Source of the DNA: Bryobacterales bacterium
Lineage (GTDB): Bacteria; Acidobacteriota; Terriglobia; Bryobacterales; Bryobacteraceae
Reading direction: 5' to 3'
Assembly (NCBI GenBank): GCA_003166865.1
Contig: PMUP01000046.1
Coordinates: 582-45,172 of the forward strand
Length of the DNA stretch: 44,591 nt
Within the stretch, counting starts at the first letter, position 1. The number at the start of each line of letters is the position of its first letter. The notes under the pieces were generated by a model. The model was not told where the DNA came from and made no database searches. It worked only from the letters and a program-made list of their open reading frames with translations. The translations under genes and the position numbers were made by a program. Positions 17,080 through 24,475 of the stretch are shown here, one piece after another.

Positions 17080-17898
17080 GGGCAGGTGCTGGACGTCCCT
17101 TTCGTTTTCCAGGCAAATATAGTCCAACAGTTCGGTGTCCGGCGCGATGATCTGCGTAACCTTGATGCTCCACGGCTTGGTGTAGGCCTTCGAATCGTCG
17201 ATCGTTAGCTCGATCTCCAGTGTCCCGTAGTTCAAACGCCGGAATTTTTCCGTGACCTTTGCGGCATCTGTGAGAGGGCTGCCTCCGGTATCGAGCCACA
17301 GCCCATCGCGGAATCCGATGGTCCGCACAACGAGCGTGTCGCCTTCCCATTTCGCAGACGAGTAGCCGTTCCAGGACGGGTTCGGATCCACGGGCAGTGG
17401 CCGCTCATCGGTAAAGATCTGGCGGTAGCTGGCGTTATGTTCGTTCAGGATCACCAGTAGGCCTGGAACCTGAATCATCTTGCGGAACAAAGGAAACACT
17501 TCCAGCCGCACCATGCCCGGCGGAAAGCAACGGCTCAAGGGGTCGTCGGGACGGCCAGCCGCCCTGGTCTTTCTCACCACGTCGGCAGCCCAGGGCTGAT
17601 AGGGCAAACCGCCTTTAATAGACTGGCCGAAGTTGAAAAACTCAGGCGGGACTGAGACCTCGGTCGCGCAAAACACATTCGGGCCAGTGACGGTGCCGTT
17701 TACCGCGTTGGCAACCGGGCAAGCCAAGCCCCAGATTCCGGAGAGATCCGGTTTGCCATCGGCAGTGCGGGGCACAGGCGCGGTGAGGTTCGGCTTGCCA
17801 TCTTGCAGGCGAGGAATCCCCGGAGTGGGGTAATTCAGCCACTGCGCTGACAGAGGTGAGCAAATCAAGTAAATGGTGATCCCAACGCCGATGTGCAT
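17065..17898 (-). CDS. Secreted acidobacterial protein, 'DGKPDLSGIW' family
   Basis: A 277-aa protein with a short N-terminal hydrophobic segment (residues 3-18) that acts as a signal peptide. It continues 'YPTPGIPRLQDGKPNLTAP' and 'TADGKPDLSGIWG', the hallmark of a family hugely expanded in acidobacteria. Further conserved blocks are 'GYSSAKWEGDTLVVRTIGF', 'LTDAAKVTEKFRRLNYGTLE' and 'IELTIDDSKAYTKPW'. No enzymatic function is established. A homologous C-terminal region occurs in the chimeric gene at 33.7 kb. The gene's 3' end overlaps the truncated RidA frame by 15 bp. No good ribosome site is visible upstream of the ATG at 17898. Confidence 0.78.
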   Translation of the reverse strand: MHIGVGITIYLICSPLSAQWLNYPTPGIPRLQDGKPNLTAPVPRTADGKPDLSGIWGLACPVANAVNGTVTGPNVFCATEVSVPPEFFNFGQSIKGGLPYQPWAADVVRKTRAAGRPDDPLSRCFPPGMVRLEVFPLFRKMIQVPGLLVILNEHNASYRQIFTDERPLPVDPNPSWNGYSSAKWEGDTLVVRTIGFRDGLWLDTGGSPLTDAAKVTEKFRRLNYGTLEIELTIDDSKAYTKPWSIKVTQIIAPDTELLDYICLENERDVQHLPSQNK

Positions 17899-17986
17899 TG
17901 GACTCGATTCTACTCGTTTCTAAAGATACATTTAGTGGCCCAACTTCGCACCAGCAATTCGATGGCCGACTGGCGTGGAAAACCGA

Positions 17987-18131
17987 AACGCCTTTAAGGT
18001 TTCAGATTCCCAGTGGCAGGCCTTGGTAGTGGCAGACGCCTAAATCACTCCGGGAATCGTTCAAGCGTTGATTGAACAGATTCACTACGACGGACCGAGT
18101 GGCGCGGTAGCCATAAAACTGCGCGCCTTAA
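17987..18131 (+). pseudogene. Serine recombinase remnant, second copy
   Basis: Translation NAFKVSDSQWQALVVADA, a stop codon, then ITPGIVQALIEQIHYDGPSG and 'AVAIKLRA'. It parallels residues ~375-420 of the intact recombinase ('VFKVSDSQWQALVRADADV', 'IPGVIQSLIERIDYDGPTG'). The in-frame TAA at about 18041 and the loss of both flanks show it is dead. It is in the same orientation as the intact copy and opposite to the piece at 14.3 kb. Confidence 0.8.
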
Positions 18132-18428
18132 CCAGCGCCCGTTGGGGCGATTGAAGCTCAACCTCGCCCGGTCCCTCAGATCGGGCGCAGAATGGGATTA
18201 GCCCCCTATCTGGACCATTGCCGCGAGTACGCCAAGAAGAAGTAATTGGCTTGTTTGCTTTTCTACGGCATCGCGATAGAGTCGGCCTAGAAACGCCGGT
18301 GATTACTTAACGGTCGGTCCCGGGGGGGCCATGTTCAGAAGCGCTATTATCGTTGCCGGTGGGACGAGGCGTGGTACAAGATTTGTGCAGCGGCACGAGA
18401 TACCCCTATAACTTATTGAAGATAAATT

Positions 18429-18470
18429 TGGCTCCTCGTGTAGGACTCGAAACCACGATCCTAGGTGAAC
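18429..18470 (-). pseudogene. tRNA-Asn-like 3' end, second copy (inverted)
   Basis: On the minus strand the sequence GTGGTTTCGAGTCCTACACG leads into AGGAGCCA and then AAATTT. The last 17 bases (18424-18440) are identical to 9045-9061 in the opposite orientation, including six bases beyond the CCA. A CTGTT-like loop occurs further upstream, but the 5' half of a tRNA is missing. This is a second integration footprint or a rearranged copy of the first. Confidence 0.55.
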
Positions 18471-18608
18471 AGTGGAGGCCCGCTTTAACAGTGGATTGAA
18501 GTGGCGATGCAGGTAAACACAAAAGGAAGCTGTTGAATTTCGAGTGGACGGCTTCTTCACTCCGCCAATCACCACTTGGGCTTCGCCGAAGTCTGCGTGC
18601 GCGTCGCC

Positions 18609-18693
18609 TATAGACATCGCTGCGTGTGTCGAGTTCAAGAGGGTCGGCGAGGACCTGCTCGGGACTCATGTAGGCGAGCGTGCCGATCAGTTG
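18609..18693 (-). pseudogene. Ser/Thr protein kinase fragment (activation segment)
   Basis: The minus strand encodes LIGTLAYMSPEQVLADPLEL followed by DTRSDVY. This is the end of the activation loop (APE-type motif MSPEQ) and helix F (D-x-Y) of a PknB-type kinase. Both flanks are unrelated, so this is about 28 residues of a lost kinase. It is not derived from the kinase at 10.3 kb, which reads 'MLTPEYASPEQAGGERMT' at this place. Confidence 0.75.
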
Positions 18694-18756
18694 TACAATG
18701 ACTCAGTACCGGAAGCGAAAATGGGGATCCCCGGCTTTCGCGTTTAGGAGCTCAAG

Positions 18757-19278
18757 ATGAGGACGTTAGCGAAAACTGTAGGCGCAATCCTGGTCTGTTT
18801 GGTTTTGGTGTTGGTGGTGCTGCGTTTCACCGGCTTTAACCCTATTGGCAATACACCCGGTCCCGGCAATTATCCTGGGTTATGGCTTAGTGGAACGGTT
18901 GTAAATACCCCGGTCACCGACTGGTCGTTCGTGGCCCAATACAAGACAGACAAACTGCAGACGCGAACCTGGTACATCATCCCTCATTCGGTGACAACAG
19001 CCTTCATCCTTCATAACGGTCAGCTGTACATAACGTCGATGTTCGGCAAGGGAGTGCCCTTTCCGGAAGGCAAGAGTTGGGTCAAGAATGTGATGCGGGA
19101 TCCGCATGTCCGCCTGAAGTTCGGCGACAATTTATATGATTGTACTTTGTCCCCTGTCACCGATCCGGACGAAAGAGCGGCCGTGCTCGCACCGAGAGCA
19201 AAACAGAACCCTCAACTTTTGGCTTCAAACTCGGCCAATGGTCCAGTGCTGCACCTATTTCACGTGCTGCCTGAGTGA
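18757..19278 (+). CDS. Membrane-anchored protein, possible split-barrel (PNPOx/Ddn-like) domain, copy 1
   Basis: A 173-aa protein with one N-terminal transmembrane helix (residues ~5-24) and the rest probably outside the cytoplasm. After it come 'YPGLWLSGTVVNTPVTDWSF' and 'TRTWYIIPHSVTTAFILHNG', then 'SWVKNVMRDPHVRLKFGDNL' and 'DPDERAAVLAP'. The W-x-x-N-x-x-x-D-P-x-V-R stretch and the DERA segment parallel those of split-barrel flavin/F420 reductases such as mycobacterial Ddn ('MWYLNLKANPKVQVQI', 'DEERAEY'). Fold and cofactor are inference. AGGAG stands 6 bases before the ATG. A paralogue follows after 38 bp in the same direction. The F420 genes lie 5 kb downstream. Confidence 0.75.
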   Translation: MRTLAKTVGAILVCLVLVLVVLRFTGFNPIGNTPGPGNYPGLWLSGTVVNTPVTDWSFVAQYKTDKLQTRTWYIIPHSVTTAFILHNGQLYITSMFGKGVPFPEGKSWVKNVMRDPHVRLKFGDNLYDCTLSPVTDPDERAAVLAPRAKQNPQLLASNSANGPVLHLFHVLPE

Positions 19279-19316
19279 GAACGTGTTTGAGATAGATTAG
19301 TCTTTAGGAGCCCCGT

Positions 19317-19817
19317 ATGAGAAAACTGGTAAAGATTGTTGGGTCAATAGTAATTGGCTTGCTCGCGGTTCTGCTGTTAATGAGCGTCACTGGTTTCGAA
19401 CCTAAGGACTGCCCACCAACTGATAGATCTTTGTCGTGCAAACTGCCGGGGCTTTGGATAAAGGGCGAGCCCGTCACTACCCCAGTTACCGACTGGTCGT
19501 TCACGGACAAGATTCCACAGATCAAGATTCAGACCCAGACCCCGTTTCTGCTGCCTCACTCGGTGATTATTTGGTGCGCCGTATATAACGGCAATTTGTA
19601 TGTCACCTCCTATCGCGGCAGACAGTGGGTCGAAAATATAATCCGTGATCCCCACGTGCGCCTGAAGATAGCGGACCAAGTGTTTGATCGTACCTTGTCA
19701 ATTGTCGACGATCCGGTTCAAAAAGCAGGTGTGCTCCAGGCTAAGGGAAGAAAATATCCCCAATGGAAGGTACCATCGGTCTCGGCAGCCACTGTCTTTC
19801 GCGTGAACCCTGCGTGA
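19317..19817 (+). CDS. Membrane-anchored protein, possible split-barrel (PNPOx/Ddn-like) domain, copy 2
   Basis: A 166-aa tandem paralogue of the preceding gene. It shares the N-terminal membrane anchor (residues ~5-24), 'LPGLWIKGEPVTTPVTDWSF', the 'LPHSVIIW' and 'NGNLYVTSYRG' segments, and 'QWVENIIRDPHVRLKIADQV'. The copies differ mainly in the loop before the W-x-x-N block, which is shorter here, and in the C-terminal end. TTAGGAG lies close upstream of the ATG, matching the ribosome site of copy 1, so the whole gene with its leader was probably duplicated. Co-transcription is likely. A membrane-bound reductase or binding role is possible but unproven. Confidence 0.75.
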   Translation: MRKLVKIVGSIVIGLLAVLLLMSVTGFEPKDCPPTDRSLSCKLPGLWIKGEPVTTPVTDWSFTDKIPQIKIQTQTPFLLPHSVIIWCAVYNGNLYVTSYRGRQWVENIIRDPHVRLKIADQVFDRTLSIVDDPVQKAGVLQAKGRKYPQWKVPSVSAATVFRVNPA

Positions 19818-19903
19818 CGCGGCCCATCCCCGGGGCCGCCTACCTCCACTGAAGAACGATCCGGGCCCTGGCGCCATCGGTCGACCGGCAGGAATAGAAA
19901 GAC

Positions 19904-20818
19904 ATGAGAATAGTCATCACCGCCGCCAACAGCGCCCTCGGCCGAGCCATTTTGCGATGCCGATCCCAACCAGGGGCGCCGGCAGACGAGCTGGTCGCTG
20001 CGGTTCGCTCCGAGCGCGCCGCGAACGAGATTAGGCCGCTGCTGTGCGAGGGGTCGAGCGCGGTCCAAATCTCCTACGATGATCCCGGCAGCCTGGACGC
20101 GGCGTGCCGCGGGGCTTCTGCCATCATCCATCTGGCGGGAATTCTTGTCGAGCGGCCGGGTTCGACGTACGAACAGGCGAATGTTGCGCCGGCCCGCAGC
20201 ATCGTGGAGGCCGCGAAGCGGTGCGCGGCGGAGAAATTCGTTTTAGTCAGCGCCACGGGAGCGGATGAAACGTCTTCCAACGGCTACTATCGAAGCAAGG
20301 GACACGCAGAAGCTTTGGTGCGTGACTCAGGCCTGTGCCATACGATACTGCGGGCTCCGCTCCTGCTGGGGGGCGCAACAGAAGGTGCGGTAGCACTGAA
20401 ACGGAATGCGAGCCGGCGCAGAGCCAGGCTGATTGGCGGTGGCAGAAATTTTCAGCAGCCTCTATATGTGGACGACTTGGCGCGGGCTGCCATTGCTGCC
20501 TCCAAATCTTCCGTCGCGACTAATCGCACGTTGGACCTGGTCGGTCCGGTTTCGTTGCCGGAACGAGAGCTGGTCGTTCGAGCTGCTCGCATGCTAGGTC
20601 ACCAAGTCCGGTTTCTCTCGACCTCAAAGGGATTGCTTTCGTTTGTTCTGGCCATTCGTCAGCGCGTCTCGGGCCCCGGATTTTCGCCAGATGTTGTCGA
20701 CGTCATTACGGCCGACACGCGCCTGGATCCGCAACCTGCCGCGAGTGAATTGGGAATCCGCCTGACCGGTATTGATGAGATGATCGAGAACAGCCTGAGC
20801 CAAGAGCGAACGATATGA
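19904..20818 (+). CDS. Atypical SDR-family NAD(P)-binding protein (NmrA/NDUFA9-like)
   Basis: A 304-aa cytosolic Rossmann-fold protein of the extended/atypical short-chain dehydrogenase class. It shows the N-terminal strand MRIVITAANSALG, 'ASAIIHLAGILVERPGSTYE', 'VEAAKRCAAEKFVLVSATGA' and 'NGYYRSKGHAEALVRDSGL' (with the YxxxK pair), then 'QPLYVDDLARAAIAA'. The usual T-G-x-x-G-x-x-G dinucleotide motif is altered to 'TAANSALG', so cofactor binding may differ from the norm. The pattern fits NmrA-like and complex-I NDUFA9-like members, which often have no proven reaction. Its stop overlaps the next start in ATGA, so the two genes are translationally coupled. Confidence 0.85.
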   Translation: MRIVITAANSALGRAILRCRSQPGAPADELVAAVRSERAANEIRPLLCEGSSAVQISYDDPGSLDAACRGASAIIHLAGILVERPGSTYEQANVAPARSIVEAAKRCAAEKFVLVSATGADETSSNGYYRSKGHAEALVRDSGLCHTILRAPLLLGGATEGAVALKRNASRRRARLIGGGRNFQQPLYVDDLARAAIAASKSSVATNRTLDLVGPVSLPERELVVRAARMLGHQVRFLSTSKGLLSFVLAIRQRVSGPGFSPDVVDVITADTRLDPQPAASELGIRLTGIDEMIENSLSQERTI

Positions 20819-21783
20819 ACGAGACCACCGCCACTCCCCCCGCCACGGGCGTAAAAAAAGCCAAGCTCTGGCAGCGGCTCTTGCCGTTGCTGATCACGGT
20901 AGCCTGCTTCGCCTTCCTCTACAATCGCCTCAACCATGCAGCCGCGGCTGAAGGCACCCGGCTGCTCCCCTACCTGGCAAAAAGCTTTGAGCATGTGAAC
21001 TGGTATTACTGGCTGGCTCTCATGATTCCATACTGCTTCTTTTATCTGATCTTCGACAGCCTGGTGGTATGGAAGGTGATCAACTGGTTCAACGCCAAGA
21101 TAGCCTATACCGATATCTTGCCCATTCGCGCCAGCGCGTACATTCTCTCGCTGGTGAACGAGCAGGTCAGTAAAGGAGCCATCGCGCTCTATCTGAATCG
21201 TCGCGACGGAGTGCCGGTCTGGGAGGTTGGATCCAGCATGCTCCTGATCATGTTCTGCGAGATTTACAGCCTGATTTTGTGGGCCACCGTGGGCGTGCTG
21301 TTGCGGTGGGGTAGTTTCCCGGCAGCCTTCCATATCATTCCCGGGATTGCCCTGGGCGTAGCTGTGTTCTTCGTATTTTTCCAGTTGTTCTTCAGCGGAA
21401 AAATCGGCCCTGGGATCTCCCTGCGGGACCGCCCGATCTTCCGGGCGTTCCGGCTCGCCAAAGTGTGGAACTACGCGGTGGTGATCGCGTTGCGCGCGCC
21501 GCCGGTACTGGCTGGCGTGGTGGTATATACACTGGCCTTGAGGCTGTTTGGAGGCTCGGTAGGCTTTGGGGAAATGCTGGGCTACTTGCCAGTGATATTC
21601 TTTGGCGCGGCAATGCCAGGACCGATGCACTCGGTCGCTATTCTTTTTTGGGTCCTGCTCTTTCCGGATAAGCCGGGTCAAATGACCGCCTTCGGCTTCG
21701 TGATGCACAATTTCTTCATCTTTTTTAACGCCGCTGTGGGCCTGCTATTTCTCAGGCGGGCGGCTCGGGAATTGTTCGGGTAG
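20815..21783 (+). CDS. Polytopic membrane protein, possibly flippase/LPG-synthase-like
   Basis: A 322-aa integral membrane protein with about eight predicted helices, among them residues 22-40 ('LLPLLITVACFAFLYNRL'), 62-84, 140-165, 176-198 and several in the last 120 residues. The arrangement with polar loops ('SAYILSLVNEQVSKGAIAL') recalls the lysylphosphatidylglycerol synthase transmembrane/UPF0104 family, which moves or modifies lipids. The match is by general pattern only and could be wrong. It overlaps the upstream SDR gene by 4 bp and is followed, on the other strand, by a phospholipid-synthesis-type enzyme, so a membrane lipid role for this locus is plausible. Confidence 0.65.
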   Translation: MNETTATPPATGVKKAKLWQRLLPLLITVACFAFLYNRLNHAAAAEGTRLLPYLAKSFEHVNWYYWLALMIPYCFFYLIFDSLVVWKVINWFNAKIAYTDILPIRASAYILSLVNEQVSKGAIALYLNRRDGVPVWEVGSSMLLIMFCEIYSLILWATVGVLLRWGSFPAAFHIIPGIALGVAVFFVFFQLFFSGKIGPGISLRDRPIFRAFRLAKVWNYAVVIALRAPPVLAGVVVYTLALRLFGGSVGFGEMLGYLPVIFFGAAMPGPMHSVAILFWVLLFPDKPGQMTAFGFVMHNFFIFFNAAVGLLFLRRAARELFG

Positions 21784-21900
21784 GCTGATTTGGGGGACCG
21801 CTTGCTAACGCGCCACCAGTCCGGTATTCTTCGAGTCGATGTGCTCCAGTGCACGACTTCCGGTCGTCTCCGGGTGTGCTGCTGGCGCGCGGCTCTGAAA

Positions 21901-21931
21901 GGGCTTCCGAGCCGTGACCGTGAGGGAGCGG
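21901..21931. repeat. Possible dispersed genomic repeat unit
   Basis: The motif CCGAGCCGTGACCGTGAGGG followed by AGCGG resembles a short repeat I recall from intergenic regions of acidobacterial and planctomycete genomes. Its translation 'SRDREGAV' often shows up in spurious frames. Only one copy is seen in this window, in the otherwise empty gap 21784-21957. Confidence 0.4.
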
Positions 21932-21957
21932 TATACGGTGATTTCCGCAACCAGGCA

Positions 21958-22482
21958 CTAGGGCGAAAGCCGCTCGCGGCTCAGCATCAGCCGTTGGAAC
22001 ATCGATACCAGTGTGCTCACCACCAGCAACCAGACCAGGATCGTGAGCAGGGGCTGCAAAAAGATAACTCCCATTCGGATGAGGATATCCATGCAGGCGG
22101 GAACGAAGTAAAGCATACCGTTGTACCGGCCCAGCTTGCTCCCGCGGAGCTTGGTGTGCCGGTGAACCCAGTAGGAATCGATAACGTACTGGGCAAAGGC
22201 CGCCGTGATCAGGACCGGCAAGATCCACGGGAATGCGCCGCGCAGGGCTCCGGCAAACAACCCGGAAGTGACGAATAGAAAATCGGTGGTGTGATCGAAC
22301 GTTCCGCTCCATGCGGTCACCGTACCTCGCCGGCGCGCGATGGGCCCGTCCAGAAAATCGGTGATCAACGCCACCACCCATGCCAGGAGAGCGAAAATGG
22401 CGGAGCGCCGGTCTGCTTGCGCCATGAAAAACGCAAACGGAAATACCAGAAGCAGGCGAACGGCGGTCAGCGCATTAGCCAT
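21958..22482 (-). CDS. CDP-alcohol phosphatidyltransferase family protein
   Basis: A 174-aa integral membrane enzyme with four to five helices (for example 'ALTAVRLLLVFPFAFFMAQA' and 'LLTILVWLLVVSTLVSMF'). It would transfer a phosphatidyl or similar group from a CDP-alcohol to another alcohol in phospholipid synthesis. The motif D-x2-D-G-x2-A-R-x8-G-x3-D-x3-D appears as DFLDGPIARRRGTVTAWSGT then FDHTTD. All four aspartates and the AR pair are present, but the conserved glycine aligns with a serine. The length is near that of PgsA-type synthases. The acceptor (glycerol phosphate, inositol or other) cannot be told. It converges with the membrane-protein gene at 20815. Confidence 0.88.
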   Translation of the reverse strand: MANALTAVRLLLVFPFAFFMAQADRRSAIFALLAWVVALITDFLDGPIARRRGTVTAWSGTFDHTTDFLFVTSGLFAGALRGAFPWILPVLITAAFAQYVIDSYWVHRHTKLRGSKLGRYNGMLYFVPACMDILIRMGVIFLQPLLTILVWLLVVSTLVSMFQRLMLSRERLSP

Positions 22483-22580
22483 CGCTTCCCCCTAGGTTCG
22501 GGTAGTGCCTGAAATCTGCGTTGAGGGTTCAGACGCTAAACCAGCAGCAGACCCGGTCAAAATAACCTTGTAAGCGCGTT

Positions 22581-22907
22581 TCATTCGCGCCTTGGCAGAG
22601 CGCCGTCTCCACAGCGGATCTCCACGGTCTTCCACGGCACGGGCATATCGCAGGCATGCTGCACACCATCTCGACTCAGGTGAGTCTCCAGTTCTTCGGA
22701 TTCATCATCGTTCGGGTCTTTCCACGGCATGCAACATATCCTGTCCGCGCCGCCGCCATGCGCATTGATGAATTCGCGATAATCCTGTCGCGCAACCTGG
22801 ACGTCCACGTCTGCCGCGCAAAAATCGATAGCGGCACGAAATAACCTTGCGCTCGCCAGTTCCAGGGGAGACTTACGTTTCTTTGGCCGTTTAGGCGTTG
22901 GAGTCAC
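22581..22907 (-). CDS. Hypothetical protein
   Basis: A 108-aa soluble frame with a GTG start. A basic N-terminus (MTPTPKRPKKRKSPLELAS) is followed by an acidic region around 'WKDPNDDESEELETHLSRDG' and several cysteines. No family was recognised and no signal or membrane segment is seen. It lies 20 bp downstream of another small minus-strand gene and may share its transcript. Composition is protein-like, but there is no independent support. Confidence 0.4.
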   Translation of the reverse strand: MTPTPKRPKKRKSPLELASARLFRAAIDFCAADVDVQVARQDYREFINAHGGGADRICCMPWKDPNDDESEELETHLSRDGVQHACDMPVPWKTVEIRCGDGALPRRE

Positions 22908-22927
22908 TATGTTTTCGCGAAAAAGTG

Positions 22928-23101
22928 TTATTTAGGGAATGAGCGGCGTGGATCTTCGGCGGGATGCTCCGCCAAATGAGTCCTGTACGCGCTGACTAGT
23001 TTACCGGCCTTAAGATACTCAACCTCGATTTCACCTGGAGTACTATTGTTTCCCATCAGCCGAAGAACGGCGATTATCAGCTGGAGCGTTTCGTCATTCA
23101 T
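22928..23101 (-). CDS. Small hypothetical protein
   Basis: A 57-aa frame starting MNDETLQLIIAVLRLMGNNS, with an amphipathic helix at the N-terminus and a charged C-terminus ('RTHLAEHPAEDPRRSFP'). The ATG at 23101 is preferred over an in-frame start at 23143 because GAAGGGA lies about 6 bases before it. Not recognised. It is one of several very short minus-strand genes in the 22.6-24.0 kb stretch. Confidence 0.5.
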   Translation of the reverse strand: MNDETLQLIIAVLRLMGNNSTPGEIEVEYLKAGKLVSAYRTHLAEHPAEDPRRSFPK

Positions 23102-23206
23102 GAGGTCCCTTCCGACGATGTTGACTAAACTCGCCGACACCATTGCAAGAAATGTGGCCAGGTTGTGCCTTCTTTGGGCAAGTACATACTTGGCAAAATA
23201 CCGATG

Positions 23207-23480
23207 CTAATGTCGCCTGCCGCCGTTTCTTTTGGGCCTTGAACCTCTGGCACCTAGCACTTTCTTGGGACGGCGCGGTGGTGGCGCGATTGTTCGGCTC
23301 GCGGTCCCTTTACCTAGATAATGTACCCAGCCTGCGACCCGCTCGTCCTCCGATAGTGTCGCGTCTAGCGACTTGACCTTCTGGGCAGCGTGAGATTCGC
23401 CGCGTAATTCGGTTATAAAGATTGCCTCATTCCCAGAAAGCAGGATGTGTTTGAAGATCCGAATACCACATGCGTTCGGG
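23207..23480 (-). other. Protein-like reading frame without a clear start
   Basis: On the minus strand a frame ending in TAG at 23207 reads NACGIRIFKHILLSGNEAIF, then 'ITELRGESHAAQKV', 'SEDERVAGWVHYLGKG' and a very basic end ('RRPKKVLGARGSRPKRN'). The composition looks coding, but no ATG, GTG or TTG start is available in frame before the similarity begins. The upstream small gene ends about 13 bases away in another frame. It is either a frameshifted gene or a start I cannot see. Family unknown. Confidence 0.35.
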
Positions 23481-23492
23481 ATCGGCCATGCA

Positions 23493-23651
23493 TCAGGCCT
23501 TCCTGGTTCGCTTTCTTCGCTGCCGCAGTTTTTTCAATCGTTTCTCTTCCTTCAGGTATACTTCCTGGACAGACAGAAACTTTCGTACCGCATTGCCCAT
23601 TCGTTCCGCATCCGTGCTGCCGGGCACTGGGGGCGCCGGGCTTGGCTTCAT
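23493..23651 (-). CDS. Very small basic protein
   Basis: A 52-aa frame: MKPSPAPPVPGSTDAERMGN, then a helix 'VRKFLSVQEVYLKEEKRLKK' ending in a run of Arg/Lys. The DAERM...VRK.LSV pattern followed by a charged helix resembles short proteins I have seen in acidobacterial genomes, but I cannot name the family. The size and layout would fit an antitoxin-like or nucleic-acid-binding peptide; this is a guess. The ribosome site is weak. Confidence 0.5.
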   Translation of the reverse strand: MKPSPAPPVPGSTDAERMGNAVRKFLSVQEVYLKEEKRLKKLRQRRKRTRKA

Positions 23652-23661
23652 CCCGGCACCA

Positions 23662-23919
23662 TCATAACGCCGAAATCGGTTCTGGATCTGGATGATTTAT
23701 CCAACCATAACCAAAGTCAAGGACGTAGCCAGCGGGATCAAGGAACAACGGCTCCCACTCGCAATCGCGAACAGCTTTTGCCGCCTTGTCTTTTGCAAGC
23801 TGGGATCCCAATTCTCCACTCGCGAGCGTGATGACCTTGCCGTTTGCAAGTCCACAGCAAGCACCAAACTTCTTCAGCGGCTTGCTCTCAAGATATACTC
23901 TGACGGTAACGCGCTCCAT
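23662..23919 (-). CDS. Small hypothetical protein
   Basis: An 85-aa frame from the ATG at 23919 (MERVTVRVYLESKPLKKFGA), with a longer alternative start at 23958. It contains 'CCGLANGKVITLASGELGSQ' and an aromatic, Pro-rich end ('LDFGYGWINHPDPEPI'). No signal peptide. It ends 10 bp before the next small minus-strand gene, so co-transcription is likely. Family not recognised. Confidence 0.45.
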   Translation of the reverse strand: MERVTVRVYLESKPLKKFGACCGLANGKVITLASGELGSQLAKDKAAKAVRDCEWEPLFLDPAGYVLDFGYGWINHPDPEPISAL

Positions 23920-23952
23920 GCGACAATCATAGCGCGGATAGGGACAAACACA

Positions 23953-24123
23953 ATGCAAGAAGACGAAGCGAATTCGATCAGAGACCTGTTGCGTTTACAA
24001 CCAATGTCGGTGAAGGCTATCAAGTCCGCGAGTAAGAAAGCTCGCAAGAAGGTCAGACCGGACCGTAAGTTCAACTCACCGCAAAAGACAGGTGGTCGAG
24101 CGAGCAAAAGACGTAGCAGATAA
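23953..24123 (+). CDS. Small, very basic hypothetical protein
   Basis: A 56-aa frame from the ATG at 23953: MQEDEANSIRDLLRLQPMSV followed by a strongly basic Lys/Arg/Ser-rich tail ending GGRASKRRSR. The charge suggests nucleic-acid binding. It diverges from the small minus-strand gene at 23919, leaving only ~33 bp for both promoters. No Shine-Dalgarno sequence is obvious, so the assignment is uncertain. Confidence 0.35.
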   Translation: MQEDEANSIRDLLRLQPMSVKAIKSASKKARKKVRPDRKFNSPQKTGGRASKRRSR

Positions 24124-24153
24124 CTTTTGGCGAAGCGCTACGGTCGGACCTTT

Positions 24154-24369
24154 ATGAAAAACACGCTGCCCTCGGTCATACAAAAGGCCGTGCTGATCGC
24201 ATTCCTTGGCGGGGCATTCGAATTGATCATGGATGTGCTCGGTCACTCCCTAACGGGACCACAAGCGAGAATGCTGCTCGCTGCCGGATTTGGGGCTCTG
24301 GTTGTTTGGGTTCTTGACGACGTCTCACGGACGCTTCAGAGCATCCTAGAAGAATTGCGGAAACGATAG
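24154..24369 (+). CDS. Small predicted membrane protein
   Basis: A 71-aa frame starting MKNTLPSVIQKAVLIAFLGG, with two hydrophobic segments (about residues 8-26 and 35-55, 'MLLAAGFGALVVWVLDDV') and a charged C-terminus. A TTG at 24127 is an alternative start. Not recognised. It lies 30 bp after the small basic gene and about 100 bp before cofG, in the same direction, but nothing ties it to F420 synthesis. Confidence 0.45.
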   Translation: MKNTLPSVIQKAVLIAFLGGAFELIMDVLGHSLTGPQARMLLAAGFGALVVWVLDDVSRTLQSILEELRKR

Positions 24370-24475
24370 ATATCCTGCCGCTTCTGCGCGTTCTGGCGCA
24401 CAGAGCTAGTTCTCAACGCAAATTTCAGACGCTACCTTCCGTTGACGCCCCATAACGCCAAGATACACTAGAGAT

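Noticed and set aside
20659-21708. 349-aa minus-strand frame
   Set aside because: It is rich in His, Gln and charged residues with no hydrophobic core and lies opposite the membrane-protein gene; it is a mirror of that gene's codon bias.
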